Shown here in pieces: positions 56,916 to 64,000 of a stretch of DNA of 64,000 bases. How positions within the stretch are numbered: position 1 is the stretch's first letter; each line of letters opens with the position of its first letter. The DNA is from Billgrantia endophytica. Lineage in GTDB: Bacteria > Pseudomonadota > Gammaproteobacteria > Pseudomonadales > Halomonadaceae. The notes under the pieces are model-generated. The model ran no database searches. It worked only from the letters and a program-made list of their open reading frames with translations, and was not told where the DNA came from. Both the position numbers and the translations under genes were made by a program. The stretch covers positions 194,939 to 258,938 of the forward strand of contig NZ_PNRF01000007.1 of the NCBI RefSeq assembly GCF_002879615.1, given 5' to 3'.

Positions 56916-57489
56916 GGTTGTTGGCAGGCATCTCGACGACTCGTTCAAGTACCAGGCCATGGCGCTCGGCTTCGGCCACCACGCTCTCGAGGTCACGCAC
57001 CCCCCAGTTGGGATCGCGGGCCTTGAGGTCGGCATCGAAGGCTTCGTTACTGGGCGCCGTATGGCGCCCTTCCCGCCTGTAGGGCCCATAGAGATACAGC
57101 ACACCGCCTTCGGCCAGGCGCCTGCCGGCACACGCCATCAGCGCCTCGGTGACCTCCCAGGGCGAAATGTGGATGAGGTTGATGGCGACGATGGCATCAT
57201 AGGGTCCGGCCGGACAGGTCGTCGTGATATCCAGCGGCATGGGACCGTGCAGGTTGGGAAGCCCCACATGTTCCCGCCACGCCTCGATGGAACGGCGGGC
57301 ATGCGGGTTCGGGTCGCTGGGTTGCCACTCCCACCCCGGCATGGCGCCAGCGCAATAGACACCGTGCTCACCACTGCCGCTGGCCACTTCCAGCACACGA
57401 GCCCTTTTCGGTAACGCCTGCTGCAGCACGTCCAGAATTGGCTGGCGGTTACGTGCCGCTGCGGGACTCTTCATGCGGGCATGGTTCAC
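56887..57489 (-). CDS. DUF938 class I SAM-dependent methyltransferase
   Basis: A 200-residue protein. 'VLEVASGSGEHGVYCAGAMPGWEWQPSDPN' is the SAM-binding motif I of DUF938 proteins; 'YDAIVAINLIHISPWEVTEALMACAGRRLAEGGVLYLYGPYRREG' follows. I chose the GTG at 57489, with AGGGAG upstream, over an ATG five codons later. The substrate is unknown. The gene order with rluF (start of rluF upstream at 58471, same strand) suggests possible cotranscription. Confidence 0.85.
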   Translation of the reverse strand: MNHARMKSPAAARNRQPILDVLQQALPKRARVLEVASGSGEHGVYCAGAMPGWEWQPSDPNPHARRSIEAWREHVGLPNLHGPMPLDITTTCPAGPYDAIVAINLIHISPWEVTEALMACAGRRLAEGGVLYLYGPYRREGRHTAPSNEAFDADLKARDPNWGVRDLESVVAEAERHGLVLERVVEMPANNLSVVFRLHR

Positions 57490-57514
57490 GTCACACTCCC
57501 TGGGGCAGCACATC

Positions 57515-58471
57515 TCATTTCGTTTTTCGGGACTTGTTCCTTGCTTTCATCCGGGCACCGGCCGCTCGGGCCTTGGGAGCGGATTTGAACGACTGCTTCT
57601 TCGAAACGCCCTTGTTCTTGCCTGCTGTTTTCCTTGCCCCGTCTCGGCCCGTCGCCGTCTTTCCAGACCGTCGTCTTTCGTCGGGCGCCTTTTTCGAAGC
57701 GGGCTTGTCAACCTTGTTGCGCGGGGGCCTCTTTCCTTTTGAATCGAAAGAAGAAGAGCCTTCGGTCAACGCAATGATCGTGTTGACTTCCTTCTCTGTC
57801 AAATCGCGCCAATCCCCGAGGGCCAGCCCCTTGAGCGAGACGTTCATGATCCGGATTCGCTCGAGCCTGGTGACTTCGTAATCGAACGTTTCACACATGC
57901 GCCGGATCTGGCGATTCAGTCCCTGCACCAGGGTGATATTGAAGACGAAGGTCGACTCCTTGACCACCTTGCATGGCTTCGTCACCTCGCCAAGGATGCG
58001 CACACCGGACCCCATGCCCGTAATGAATGCATCGGTCACGGGTTTGTTGACGGTGACCCGATACTCCTTTTCATGATTGTTGCTGGCCCTGAGGATCTTG
58101 TTGACCAGATCACCATTGTTGGTCAGAAAGATGAGTCCCTGGGAATCCTTGTCCAGCCGACCGATGGGAAAGATACGAACCCCATGCTTGACGAAGTCGA
58201 CGATATTGTCCTTCTCGCTCGACTCGGTGGTACTGACGATCCCTACCGGCTTGTTCAGGGCAATGAAGACCAGGTCTTCGGCTTCCTGCGGCTCGATGAG
58301 CTGGCCGTTGACCTTGACCTCATCCCCCGGAAACACCTGGTCCCCCGTCTTGGCACGCTTGCCGTTCAGGGTGACATTGCCCTGCTCGACATAGCGGTCG
58401 GCTTCCCGCCTGGAGCACATGCCGCTTTCACTGATGTACTTGTTGATCCGTGTCGAAGACTTGGAGGTCAT
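57515..58471 (-). CDS. rluF: 23S rRNA pseudouridine synthase RluF
   Basis: A 318-residue RsuA-family enzyme. An S4 RNA-binding domain ('[30 protein letters not shown]') precedes the catalytic domain with '[15 protein letters not shown]' (catalytic Asp) and '[20 protein letters not shown]'. The closely matching E. coli protein modifies U2604 of 23S rRNA and U35 of tRNA-Tyr. The C-terminal about 80 residues are an extended Lys/Arg/Ser-rich tail, probably disordered and RNA-binding, longer than in E. coli. Confidence 0.93.
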   Translation of the reverse strand: MTSKSSTRINKYISESGMCSRREADRYVEQGNVTLNGKRAKTGDQVFPGDEVKVNGQLIEPQEAEDLVFIALNKPVGIVSTTESSEKDNIVDFVKHGVRIFPIGRLDKDSQGLIFLTNNGDLVNKILRASNNHEKEYRVTVNKPVTDAFITGMGSGVRILGEVTKPCKVVKESTFVFNITLVQGLNRQIRRMCETFDYEVTRLERIRIMNVSLKGLALGDWRDLTEKEVNTIIALTEGSSSFDSKGKRPPRNKVDKPASKKAPDERRRSGKTATGRDGARKTAGKNKGVSKKQSFKSAPKARAAGARMKARNKSRKTK

Positions 58472-58642
58472 GGCGCTTTATACCCAAAAAAGGAGACGGG
58501 ATGACTGTCAGGCATGCTGTGCGTTCTGCGCGAAAAGGCCATTCTGCCGAAGTCGGCAGGATGTCGGAAGCTTCCAAGGCAGGTAAACTGGCCGCACCAC
58601 CACGTCACCCCCACCATTCAGCGAAAGGGTTCACGGCAGACC

Positions 58643-59359
58643 ATGGGCAGCTCTCCCCCGCTCTACCTGCAGATTCAGCAGCACCTGCTGGAGAAGATCA
58701 ATGGCGGCGACTGGCCGGCGCACCACCAGATCCCACCAGAAGAGCAGCTGGCGCGGAACTTCGGTGTCAGTCGCATGACCGCCAACAAGGCGATCCGGGA
58801 CCTGGTGCAGCAGGGTTACCTGATTCGTCAGCCGGGGCTCGGCACCTTCGTGACCGACCGCAAGGCGGAGTCGTCGCTGGTAGAAGTGCACAACATCGCC
58901 GAGGAGGTGCGCAGCCGTGGCCATGGCTACAGCAACGACGTGCTGTGCAGTGAAGCGATCGAAGCCGACGACGAGGTGGCACTGCGCCTCGGCGTGCGAT
59001 TGGGCACCCGCGTCTTCCACACCCTGATCGTGCATCGCGAGAACGGCGTACCGATCCAGCTCGAGAACCGCTACGTCAATCCCCGCTGGGTACCGGACTA
59101 TCTCGATACCGACTTCACTCACCACACCCCCAACGAGGTGCTGGTGGCGGCCTGCCCGATCAGCGACATCGAGCACGTGGTCGAGGCGGTGCTGGTGGAC
59201 GAGACGACCGCACGCCACCTGGACACCGACACGACCCGTCCCTGCCTGAGCATGATCCGCCGCACCTGGTCCGGAGATCACCTGATCAGCTACGCCCGAC
59301 TGATCCACCCCGGCGAGCGCTACAAGCTGCGCTCCTCGATGCACCGCAACGGCTCCTGA
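58643..59359 (+). CDS. hutC: Histidine utilization repressor
   Basis: A 238-residue GntR/HutC-type regulator: winged HTH ('LYLQIQQHLLEKINGGDWPAHHQIPPEEQLARNFGVSRMTANKAIRDLVQQGYL') and a UTRA effector domain ('FHTLIVHRENGVPIQLENRYVNPRWVPDYLDTDFTHHTPNEVL'). I chose the ATG at 58643 (MGSSPPLYLQIQ), although the ribosome site is weak. HutC is released from DNA by urocanate. TGTATATACA boxes between the divergent transporter and hutI are its expected operators. It is convergent with the transporter gene. Confidence 0.93.
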   Translation: MGSSPPLYLQIQQHLLEKINGGDWPAHHQIPPEEQLARNFGVSRMTANKAIRDLVQQGYLIRQPGLGTFVTDRKAESSLVEVHNIAEEVRSRGHGYSNDVLCSEAIEADDEVALRLGVRLGTRVFHTLIVHRENGVPIQLENRYVNPRWVPDYLDTDFTHHTPNEVLVAACPISDIEHVVEAVLVDETTARHLDTDTTRPCLSMIRRTWSGDHLISYARLIHPGERYKLRSSMHRNGS

Positions 59360-59440
59360 CCGGCCAAAGGGTCAGGCACGTTCCGCCATCCCTCGCCCCC
59401 TCATCATGACGACATGAAGCTGAATGGTCCCCGGCTTTTC

Positions 59441-60772
59441 TCAACCACCGGAAACCGCCAGTGCCAGGTAGCCCGCCGGCACGGCAAGCAGCAGGCTCAG
59501 CGCCACGCGGATGAACCAGATGACGACGATGCGCCCCACCGTGAGCGGGATGCTGGTGGAAAGAATGCAGGGAATCGAGGCCGAGAAGAACAGCACGCCA
59601 GACACCGACACCACCCCGGCGGCGAAGCGCGCCACGAAGTCGGCCTCGGCCATCAGCAACGCCGGCAGGAACATCTCGGCCAGGCCCGATGCGGCCGCCT
59701 GTGAAAGGGCTGCGGCATCGTCCAGGCCCCAGATTGCCACGAAAGGATAGAACAGCCAGCCCAGCCACTCGAACAGCGGTGTGTACTTGGCGATCAATAG
59801 CCCGAGCAGACCCACCGACATGATCGATGGCAGGATGCTGATCGCCATCACCAGCCCTTCCCGCACGTTGATCGCCACGCTTCTGGACAGGCTCGGCGCC
59901 TTCTCGGCGACATCGAGGCCGGCGCGCCAGGCGGTGGAAAGCCGCTTTCCCGGGATCGGCTCGGGCTCGCCATCGGTACGGGTGTTGTCCATGCCCGACA
60001 GCGGTGGCAAGCGCACGGTGATCGCCGTAACGATGAAGGTGATCACCAGCGTCAGCCAGAAATAGAGGTTCCACACGCTCATCAGATCCAGGGTGCGCGC
60101 CACGATGATCATGAAGGTGGCCGAAACGGTCGAGAACCCTGTCGCGATGATCGCTGCCTCCCGCGCCGAGTACTGCCCCGCCTGATAGACCCGGTTGGTG
60201 ATCAGCAGGCCGATCGAGTAGCTGCCGACGAAGGACGCCACCGCATCGATGGCCGAACGCCCGGGCGTGCGCCAGATCGGTCGCATGATCGGCTGCAACA
60301 GCACGCCGACCAGCTCCAGCAGGCCATAGCCGATCAGCAGTGCCAGGAATACCGCACCGATCGGTACGATCAATCCTACCGGGATCACCAGCCGCTCGAA
60401 CAGGAACGGCAGCATGTCGGGCTCATGCAGAAAGCCCGGCCCCCAGCCGGTCATGGCCATCAGCGCCGCCGCCACCCCGGCAAGCTTCAGCAGCGTGAAG
60501 ATGCGCTCGGTCAGGTTTCGGTTCCAGTAACCCCTGACCAGCGGATAGGCGGCACCGGCGACGATCAGGGCCAAGGCGTAGAAACCGCTGAAATCGCCCA
60601 GCAGGAGCCGTGCCCCGGTAACCATATGATCCAGCAGGATGGTCGTCCGCTCGCCGATGGTCACCGGCACGAAGAAAATCAGGATTCCCAGCGCGCTGGG
60701 TACGAACAGCTTGAGCACGGTCATGAATGATGGTCGACGGATGCGCTGTGCCGTCCGCTCAGGGATCGCCAT
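59441..60772 (-). CDS. YjiH-type transporter of the hut locus
   Basis: A 443-residue membrane protein with about ten segments, a paralog of the protein at 47884-49275. It shares the Gate-domain block 'PGRSAIDAVASFVGSYSIGLLITNRVYQAGQYSAREAAIIATGFS' and the 'GLAEMFLPALLMAEADFVARFAAGVVSVS' region. I chose the ATG at 60772, with GAGGAGGGG upstream. It is divergent from hutI, with HutC-type boxes in between, so histidine, urocanate or a related imidazole is its likely substrate, in place of the APC-type HutT of Pseudomonas. Confidence 0.87.
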   Translation of the reverse strand: MAIPERTAQRIRRPSFMTVLKLFVPSALGILIFFVPVTIGERTTILLDHMVTGARLLLGDFSGFYALALIVAGAAYPLVRGYWNRNLTERIFTLLKLAGVAAALMAMTGWGPGFLHEPDMLPFLFERLVIPVGLIVPIGAVFLALLIGYGLLELVGVLLQPIMRPIWRTPGRSAIDAVASFVGSYSIGLLITNRVYQAGQYSAREAAIIATGFSTVSATFMIIVARTLDLMSVWNLYFWLTLVITFIVTAITVRLPPLSGMDNTRTDGEPEPIPGKRLSTAWRAGLDVAEKAPSLSRSVAINVREGLVMAISILPSIMSVGLLGLLIAKYTPLFEWLGWLFYPFVAIWGLDDAAALSQAAASGLAEMFLPALLMAEADFVARFAAGVVSVSGVLFFSASIPCILSTSIPLTVGRIVVIWFIRVALSLLLAVPAGYLALAVSGG

Positions 60773-60859
60773 GGAACCCCCTCCTCTTGTTGTCTTGGGA
60801 ATGTCGTGACATGAAACAGGTGTCCAGGCAGGTGTCGAAAACGGAATGCCTTCCCTTAA

Positions 60860-60869
60860 TGTATATACA
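60860..60869. promoter_or_regulatory. HutC-type operator, transporter side
   Basis: The perfect palindrome TGTATATACA lies 88 bp upstream of the YjiH-type transporter start. A degenerate third copy (ACTATATACTTT, about 60908-60919) follows. HutC operators of pseudomonads have the same TGTATATACA core. Confidence 0.75.
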
Positions 60870-61091
60870 ATACGAACTAACGATCCGCTAGCGGAACCCT
60901 TGGCCAGAACTATATACTTTAGTCTCATCCATCAGAATCGGCGATGTACCGTCAACCCGAGGATCGACAAGAAATAATAACAACTTCATCAGGTTGGTGA
61001 AGATGCCCTTCATTCTTGAATGCTCATCGTTCCTGGCGGCCCTCCTCCTGAGGAACCGCAAGCCTTGACGGATACGTGGCTGTCCATTAAA

Positions 61092-61101
61092 TGTATATAC
61101 A
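61092..61101. promoter_or_regulatory. HutC-type operator, hutI side
   Basis: A second identical TGTATATACA lies 28 bp upstream of the hutI ATG, overlapping the probable promoter and leader. Together with the copy at 60860 it brackets the 356-bp divergent region between the two hut transcripts; no gene is seen in that region. Confidence 0.75.
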
Positions 61102-61128
61102 ATATACTATCATCAGCAGGAGACCTCC

Positions 61129-62358
61129 ATGTCCGGCAATCGGCGGCAAGGCCGCAAACTCTGGCGAGACATCACCCTGTTCGATGGCCTCGAGACCCTG
61201 CCCGAGCCGATGGCGGTGATTGTCGAAGGCGAACGCATCGCACACATTTCCACGATGGCCGGAGTCGACGAGGCCGCTGCAGCCGGCTGCGAGGAAATGG
61301 GCAGCGGCGGTGTGATGACGCCCGGTCTCGTCGACTGTCACACCCACCTGGTGTTCGGTGGCTCCCGAGCCGATGAATTCGAGAAACGATTGGAAGGCGT
61401 CAGCTACGAGGAGATCGCCCGTACCGGTGGCGGCATCCTCAGTACCGTGAATGCCACCCGTGCGGCCAGCGAGTCGGAGCTGTTCGATGCCGCCAGGCCG
61501 CGTCTGGAAGCACTGATGCGCGATGGCGTCACCACGGTGGAGATCAAGTCCGGCTACGGCCTGACCGTCGAGGACGAACTGAAGATGCTGCGGGTGGCAC
61601 GCCGCCTGGGCGCGGCGTTACCGGTACGGGTGATCACTACCCTGCTCGGTGCCCATGCCCTGCCCCCGGAGTTCAAGGACGACAGCAATGGCTATATCGA
61701 CCTGGTATGCCACGAGATGATCCCTGCTGCCGCCGAGCAGGGACTGGCCGATGCGGTCGACGTCTTCTGCGAGAGAATCGCCTTCTCGGTGGCCCAGTGC
61801 GAGCGGGTCTTCGAGGCCGCCAAGGCTCATGGCCTGCCGATCAAGGCCCACGCCGAGCAGCTCTCTAATCTTGGCGGCAGCGCCATGGCGGCGCGTCATG
61901 GCGCACTCTCCGCCGACCATATCGAATACCTGGACGAGGCCGGCGTGGCCGCCATGCGCGAGGCCGGCAGCGTGGCCGTGCTGCTGCCCGGCGCCTTCCA
62001 TACCCTGCGCGAGACCCAGTTACCGCCCATCGAGGCGCTGCGGGCCGCCGGCGTGCCCATGGCGGTCGCCACCGACGCCAACCCGGGCAGCTCACCGATC
62101 TTCAACCCCACGCTGATGCTCAACTTCGCCTGCACTCTGTTCCGGCTGACGCCAAGGGAAGCCCTCGCCGGCATGACCGCCCATGGCGCCAGGGCACTCG
62201 GCCTGTCCAACGAGGGCCAACGGCTTGGCCGGATCGAAGCCGGTGCCCCGGCCGATCTTTGCCTGTGGAATGCCGACACGCCGGCCGCCCTGGCCTATGC
62301 CGTGCAGCCCGGCCGCCTGCGTCAGCGGGTCGTCAACGGGGTTGTGACCCATGGCTGA
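61129..62358 (+). CDS. hutI: Imidazolonepropionase
   Basis: A 409-residue amidohydrolase that opens 4-imidazolone-5-propionate to N-formimino-L-glutamate. Metal ligands are in '[42 protein letters not shown]', '[14 protein letters not shown]' and 'ADHIEYL', and the catalytic Asp is in '[11 protein letters not shown]'. The ribosome site is CAGGAG. It is the first gene of the hutI-hutG-hutU operon. Confidence 0.96.
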   Translation: MSGNRRQGRKLWRDITLFDGLETLPEPMAVIVEGERIAHISTMAGVDEAAAAGCEEMGSGGVMTPGLVDCHTHLVFGGSRADEFEKRLEGVSYEEIARTGGGILSTVNATRAASESELFDAARPRLEALMRDGVTTVEIKSGYGLTVEDELKMLRVARRLGAALPVRVITTLLGAHALPPEFKDDSNGYIDLVCHEMIPAAAEQGLADAVDVFCERIAFSVAQCERVFEAAKAHGLPIKAHAEQLSNLGGSAMAARHGALSADHIEYLDEAGVAAMREAGSVAVLLPGAFHTLRETQLPPIEALRAAGVPMAVATDANPGSSPIFNPTLMLNFACTLFRLTPREALAGMTAHGARALGLSNEGQRLGRIEAGAPADLCLWNADTPAALAYAVQPGRLRQRVVNGVVTHG

Positions 62359-62449
62359 TTACCGCCTCGGGTTGACTCCCATTGGATCAGCCCCGGCCAT
62401 CAGAACTAGCGCAGTTAACTCCATCTACCGTCGGAGGCCCGGGGCTACC

Positions 62450-62546
62450 CTGGGGGCAGGCGCTTCGCAAAGACGCTGTGAACCCGTCCCTGGGCGCTCG
62501 GCTTTTTCATCCCTGAAAAAGACGCTTTGCTCCGACCTGCCCCCAG
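62450..62546. repeat. Hairpin-rich intergenic element between hutI and hutG
   Basis: Perfect 11-bp inverted repeats CTGGGGGCAGG (62450-62460) and CCTGCCCCCAG (62536-62546) bound a 97-bp block. Inside lie an 8-bp stem CTTTTTCA/TGAAAAAG (62502-62521) and AAAGACGCT in direct repeat. It fills most of the 230-bp gap inside an otherwise tight operon, and no gene is visible there. It looks like a mobile REP-like unit or an mRNA-stabilising structure. No second copy is in this window. Confidence 0.7.
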
Positions 62547-62588
62547 CGCCCCTCAGCCATTCCAGTTACGTAACCGAGGGAAGATGAG

Positions 62589-63563
62589 ATGAATTTCAGC
62601 TATCTCGATACCATCGACATGTCCCCCTGGGCCGGCCGCGAGGATCCCGAGGCGGATAGCCTGCGCTGGCACCAGGTAATCGAGCCTCTGCAGGTCAACG
62701 CCGCCCCGGGCGTGGCCCTGGTGGGCTTCGCCTGCGATGCCGGCGTGGCCCGCAACCAGGGGCGCATCGGCGCCGCCGGTGGCCCCCGCGCCATGCGCAA
62801 GGCCCTGGCCAGCCTTGCCTGGCATCGTCGCTCACCCACCTTCGATGCCGGCGATGTGATCTGCCGCCCCCATGGCGCCGACGACGGCCTGGAAGCCGCT
62901 CAGTCAAGGCTCGCCGGACGCGTGGCAGCACTGCTCGACGCCGGTCATCTGCCGGTGGTGCTGGGCGGCGGCCATGAGGTGGCCTACGGCAGCTGGTCGG
63001 GCCTGGCCCGTCACCTGGAAAGCACTGCCGTCAGCGGAGAGGCGCCGACGATCGGCATCGTCAACTTCGATGCCCACTTTGACCTGCGCGATCCCGGTCG
63101 GCGCAGCTCCTCCGGCACGCCTTTCGCCCAGATCGCCGCCGAATGCGAGCGGCGAGGCTGGCCATTCCGCTACGCCTGCCTCGGCGTGAGCCGGGCCAAC
63201 AACACCCAAACTCTGTTCGAGCGTGCCGCCGAGCTCGGCGTGCTGGTGCGCGAGGATCATGAAATCAATGCGGCAAGCCTCGACGCCATCGGCGGCGAGC
63301 TCGATGACTTCATCGCCGGCTGCGACCGGGTCTACCTGACCATCGACCTGGATGTGTTACCGGCAAGCGAGGCTCCCGGCGTCAGCGCACCGGCCACCCA
63401 TGGTGTGTCGCTCGTCCTGCTGGAGCCACTGATCGGCCGCGTACGCGACAGCCGCAAGCTGGCGCTGATCGACCTGGCCGAGCTGAACCCGAGCTTCGAT
63501 ATCGACGGCCGTACCGCCAAGGCGGCGGCACGGTTGATCCATCACGTGACACTCGAATCCTGA
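62589..63563 (+). CDS. hutG: Formimidoylglutamase
   Basis: A 324-residue arginase-superfamily enzyme that converts N-formimino-L-glutamate to glutamate plus formamide. Metal motifs: 'VVLGGGHEVAYG', 'GIVNFDAHFDLRD' and 'VYLTIDLDVLPASEAPGVSAPATHG'. The ribosome site GAGGGAAGATGAG is good. Being an arginase relative, this enzyme type gives the five-carbon pathway without a separate deiminase and formylglutamate amidohydrolase. It lies between hutI and hutU. Confidence 0.94.
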   Translation: MNFSYLDTIDMSPWAGREDPEADSLRWHQVIEPLQVNAAPGVALVGFACDAGVARNQGRIGAAGGPRAMRKALASLAWHRRSPTFDAGDVICRPHGADDGLEAAQSRLAGRVAALLDAGHLPVVLGGGHEVAYGSWSGLARHLESTAVSGEAPTIGIVNFDAHFDLRDPGRRSSSGTPFAQIAAECERRGWPFRYACLGVSRANNTQTLFERAAELGVLVREDHEINAASLDAIGGELDDFIAGCDRVYLTIDLDVLPASEAPGVSAPATHGVSLVLLEPLIGRVRDSRKLALIDLAELNPSFDIDGRTAKAAARLIHHVTLES

Positions 63564-63658
63564 ACCCCGGAATGAACGATACGTCCGCCACGAACACATC
63601 GCACTCGGCTGCAACGAACATTCTGTGAGAACACGCCATGAAGAACAAGGAGATGCCC

Positions 63659-64000
63659 ATGAACAGCCACCAGCCCGTCACCACCGATCCCCGTCACGAC
63701 CCGAACCGCCGGATTGCCGCTCCCACCGGCTCCGAGCTCAGTTGCAAGAGCTGGCTCACCGAAGCGCCCATGCGCATGCTGATGAACAACCTTCACCCCG
63801 ACGTGGCCGAGCGCCCCGAGGACCTGGTGGTCTACGGTGGCATCGGCCGCGCAGCGCGGGACTGGCAGTGCTTCGACACCATCGTCGAGACGCTCAAGCG
63901 TCTGGAGGACAACCAGTCGCTGCTGATCCAGTCCGGCAAGCCGGTGGGCGTGTTCGAGACCCACAGGGACGCTCCACGGGTCCTCATCGCCAACTCCAAC
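63659..64000 (+). CDS. hutU: Urocanate hydratase (N-terminal part)
   Basis: The first 114 codons of urocanase run off the window end. '[47 protein letters not shown]' and '[24 protein letters not shown]' are diagnostic. I chose the ATG at 63659 because AAGGAG lies 7 bp upstream; an in-frame ATG at 63638 has no ribosome site. It converts urocanate to imidazolonepropionate, the substrate of HutI. hutH presumably follows. Confidence 0.95.
   Translation, partial: MNSHQPVTTDPRHDPNRRIAAPTGSELSCKSWLTEAPMRMLMNNLHPDVAERPEDLVVYGGIGRAARDWQCFDTIVETLKRLEDNQSLLIQSGKPVGVFETHRDAPRVLIANSN

Overview
The window reads as one chromosomal stretch of a GC-rich gammaproteobacterium, most likely a Halomonas-type member of the Halomonadaceae. 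Three things point there: the tRNA-tig-clpP-clpX-lon-hupB-ppiD order, osmolyte and TRAP transporters typical of halophilic marine bacteria, and gammaproteobacterial forms of PpiB, LpxH, RluF, LuxS and the Hut proteins. This is inference from protein resemblance; there is no rRNA in the window.

Layout. 1-2.3 kb: a YehZYX/OsmF-type glycine-betaine ABC transporter (minus), then a DUF1853 gene. 3.3-6.8 kb: a tight four-gene accessory operon (double SagB-type nitroreductase, rhodanese-ankyrin protein, stand-alone NifB-C/NifX-like protein, unknown small protein) preceded by a TGT-N10-ACA site and a near-canonical -24/-12 element, suggesting control by NifA and sigma-54. 6.9-12.6 kb: cysS, glnS, ppiB, lpxH and a COG0523 GTPase behind a Zur-like palindrome. 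12.7-22 kb: ppiD, hupB, lon, clpX, clpP, tig and four tRNAs (His, His, Arg, Pro), all minus. 22-26 kb: folD, luxS, mtnN, pyrC and a small membrane protein.

26-45 kb is catabolic and transport DNA: an FAD D-amino-acid-dehydrogenase-like enzyme, a TerB protein, a TRAP transporter, a YdfG-like reductase, LysR, a CoA-transferase/HMG-CoA-lyase pair, a FadR-type GntR regulator, and a peptide-type ABC transporter operon that runs into an FAD-linked dehydrogenase, an EamA exporter and a HisC-like aminotransferase. 45-52.4 kb is a self-contained sigma-54 regulon: a PAS-AAA+ activator with a GAFSGA loop, two direct repeats one helical phase apart, a -24/-12 promoter, then ureohydrolase, YjiH-type transporter, TPP-dependent 2-oxoacid decarboxylase and aldehyde dehydrogenase. 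These are the steps of the arginine-transaminase route (2-ketoarginine to 4-guanidinobutyraldehyde to 4-guanidinobutyrate to GABA plus urea). 52.5-58.5 kb: a Spy-like periplasmic protein, GNAT, a second TRAP system, a lipoprotein, a DUF938 methyltransferase and rluF. 58.6-64 kb: the hut locus (hutC, a second YjiH-type transporter, hutI, hutG, start of hutU) with TGTATATACA HutC-type boxes.

A dispersed repeat with inverted ends is present in three forms (complete at 27.5 kb, enlarged at 35.5 kb, a half copy at 3.3 kb). The half copy encodes the C-terminal tail of the DUF1853 protein, and the 35.5 kb copy supplies the stop codons of two convergent genes. No CRISPR array, phage, plasmid functions or intact insertion sequence were seen.
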